NCBI GenBank assembly: GCA_005887855.1
Contig: VBQB01000086.1
Span: forward strand, 1 to 5,325
From: Verrucomicrobiota bacterium
GTDB lineage: Bacteria; Verrucomicrobiota; Verrucomicrobiae; Chthoniobacterales; UBA10450
Length of the DNA: 5,325 nt
Direction: 5' to 3'
Shown here: in pieces, positions 5,256 to 5,325 of the stretch
Layout: the number at the start of each line of letters is the position of its first letter
Position numbering within the stretch: the first letter of the stretch is position 1
The notes under the pieces: generated by a model
The model's input: only the letters and a program-made list of their open reading frames with translations
What the model was told of the DNA's origin: nothing
Databases searched by the model: none
Made by a program: the position numbers and the translations under genes

Positions 5256-5325
5256 CTCTTTGCAGCAAGATTTCGATAAACTTCGTGCGTGGACCTTTCG
5301 ACTTTGGCAAATGTAGCCACGGCAT
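5256..5325. other. Unassigned right edge
   Basis: No gene can be called here. On the minus strand one frame is open from the edge to a TAG at 5253-5251 and would give 24 residues (starting MPWLHLPKSKG if the ATG at 5325 is used). A second minus frame is open further, to a TGA just past the terminator stem. Either could be the tail of a convergent gene lying to the right, or the stretch may be intergenic repeat. The window is too short to tell. Confidence 0.25.

Overview
The window holds part of a purine-biosynthesis operon on the minus strand and, diverging from it, a tandem pair of small exported proteins on the plus strand. The window ends after a strong terminator. Protein style, moderately high GC and gene order suggest a soil bacterium of the Verrucomicrobia (Chthoniobacterales-like). 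That placement rests on remembered resemblance, not a search, and Acidobacteria or another environmental phylum is possible.

Minus strand, read from 4130 leftward: purL (FGAM synthase large subunit, 4130-1764), purF (amidophosphoribosyltransferase, stop at 211) and the first 43 codons of purM (AIR synthase, start at 131), which runs off the left edge. PurF makes phosphoribosylamine (step 1), PurL makes FGAM (step 4) and PurM closes the ring to AIR (step 5). Gaps are short, so one transcript is likely. purS and purQ, which a PurL of this size normally needs, are not in the window. purL carries two short palindromic cassettes with the same layout (GTAGC, 7-bp stem, 3-nt loop, 7-bp stem, T-rich tail), read in frame, in places where the protein looks longer than its family. 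Two further 7-bp palindromes lie elsewhere in purL.

Plus strand: two paralogous genes (4313-4681 and 4825-5172), each with a GTG start, a perfect Shine-Dalgarno spacing and a Sec signal peptide. Each has a Thr-rich linker and a C-terminal domain of about 65 residues ending in a near-identical GETRVVDHVVV block. No function can be assigned. Each gene is preceded by a leader with the same two-hairpin architecture at the same distance from the start codon. The leader is as well conserved as the coding sequence, with wobble-compatible changes in the stems and a possible competing pairing. This repeated leader is the best candidate for an undescribed element. A 12-bp hairpin plus T-run at 5198-5232 ends the pair. 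The last 93 bases hold an inverted repeat and an unresolved stretch.
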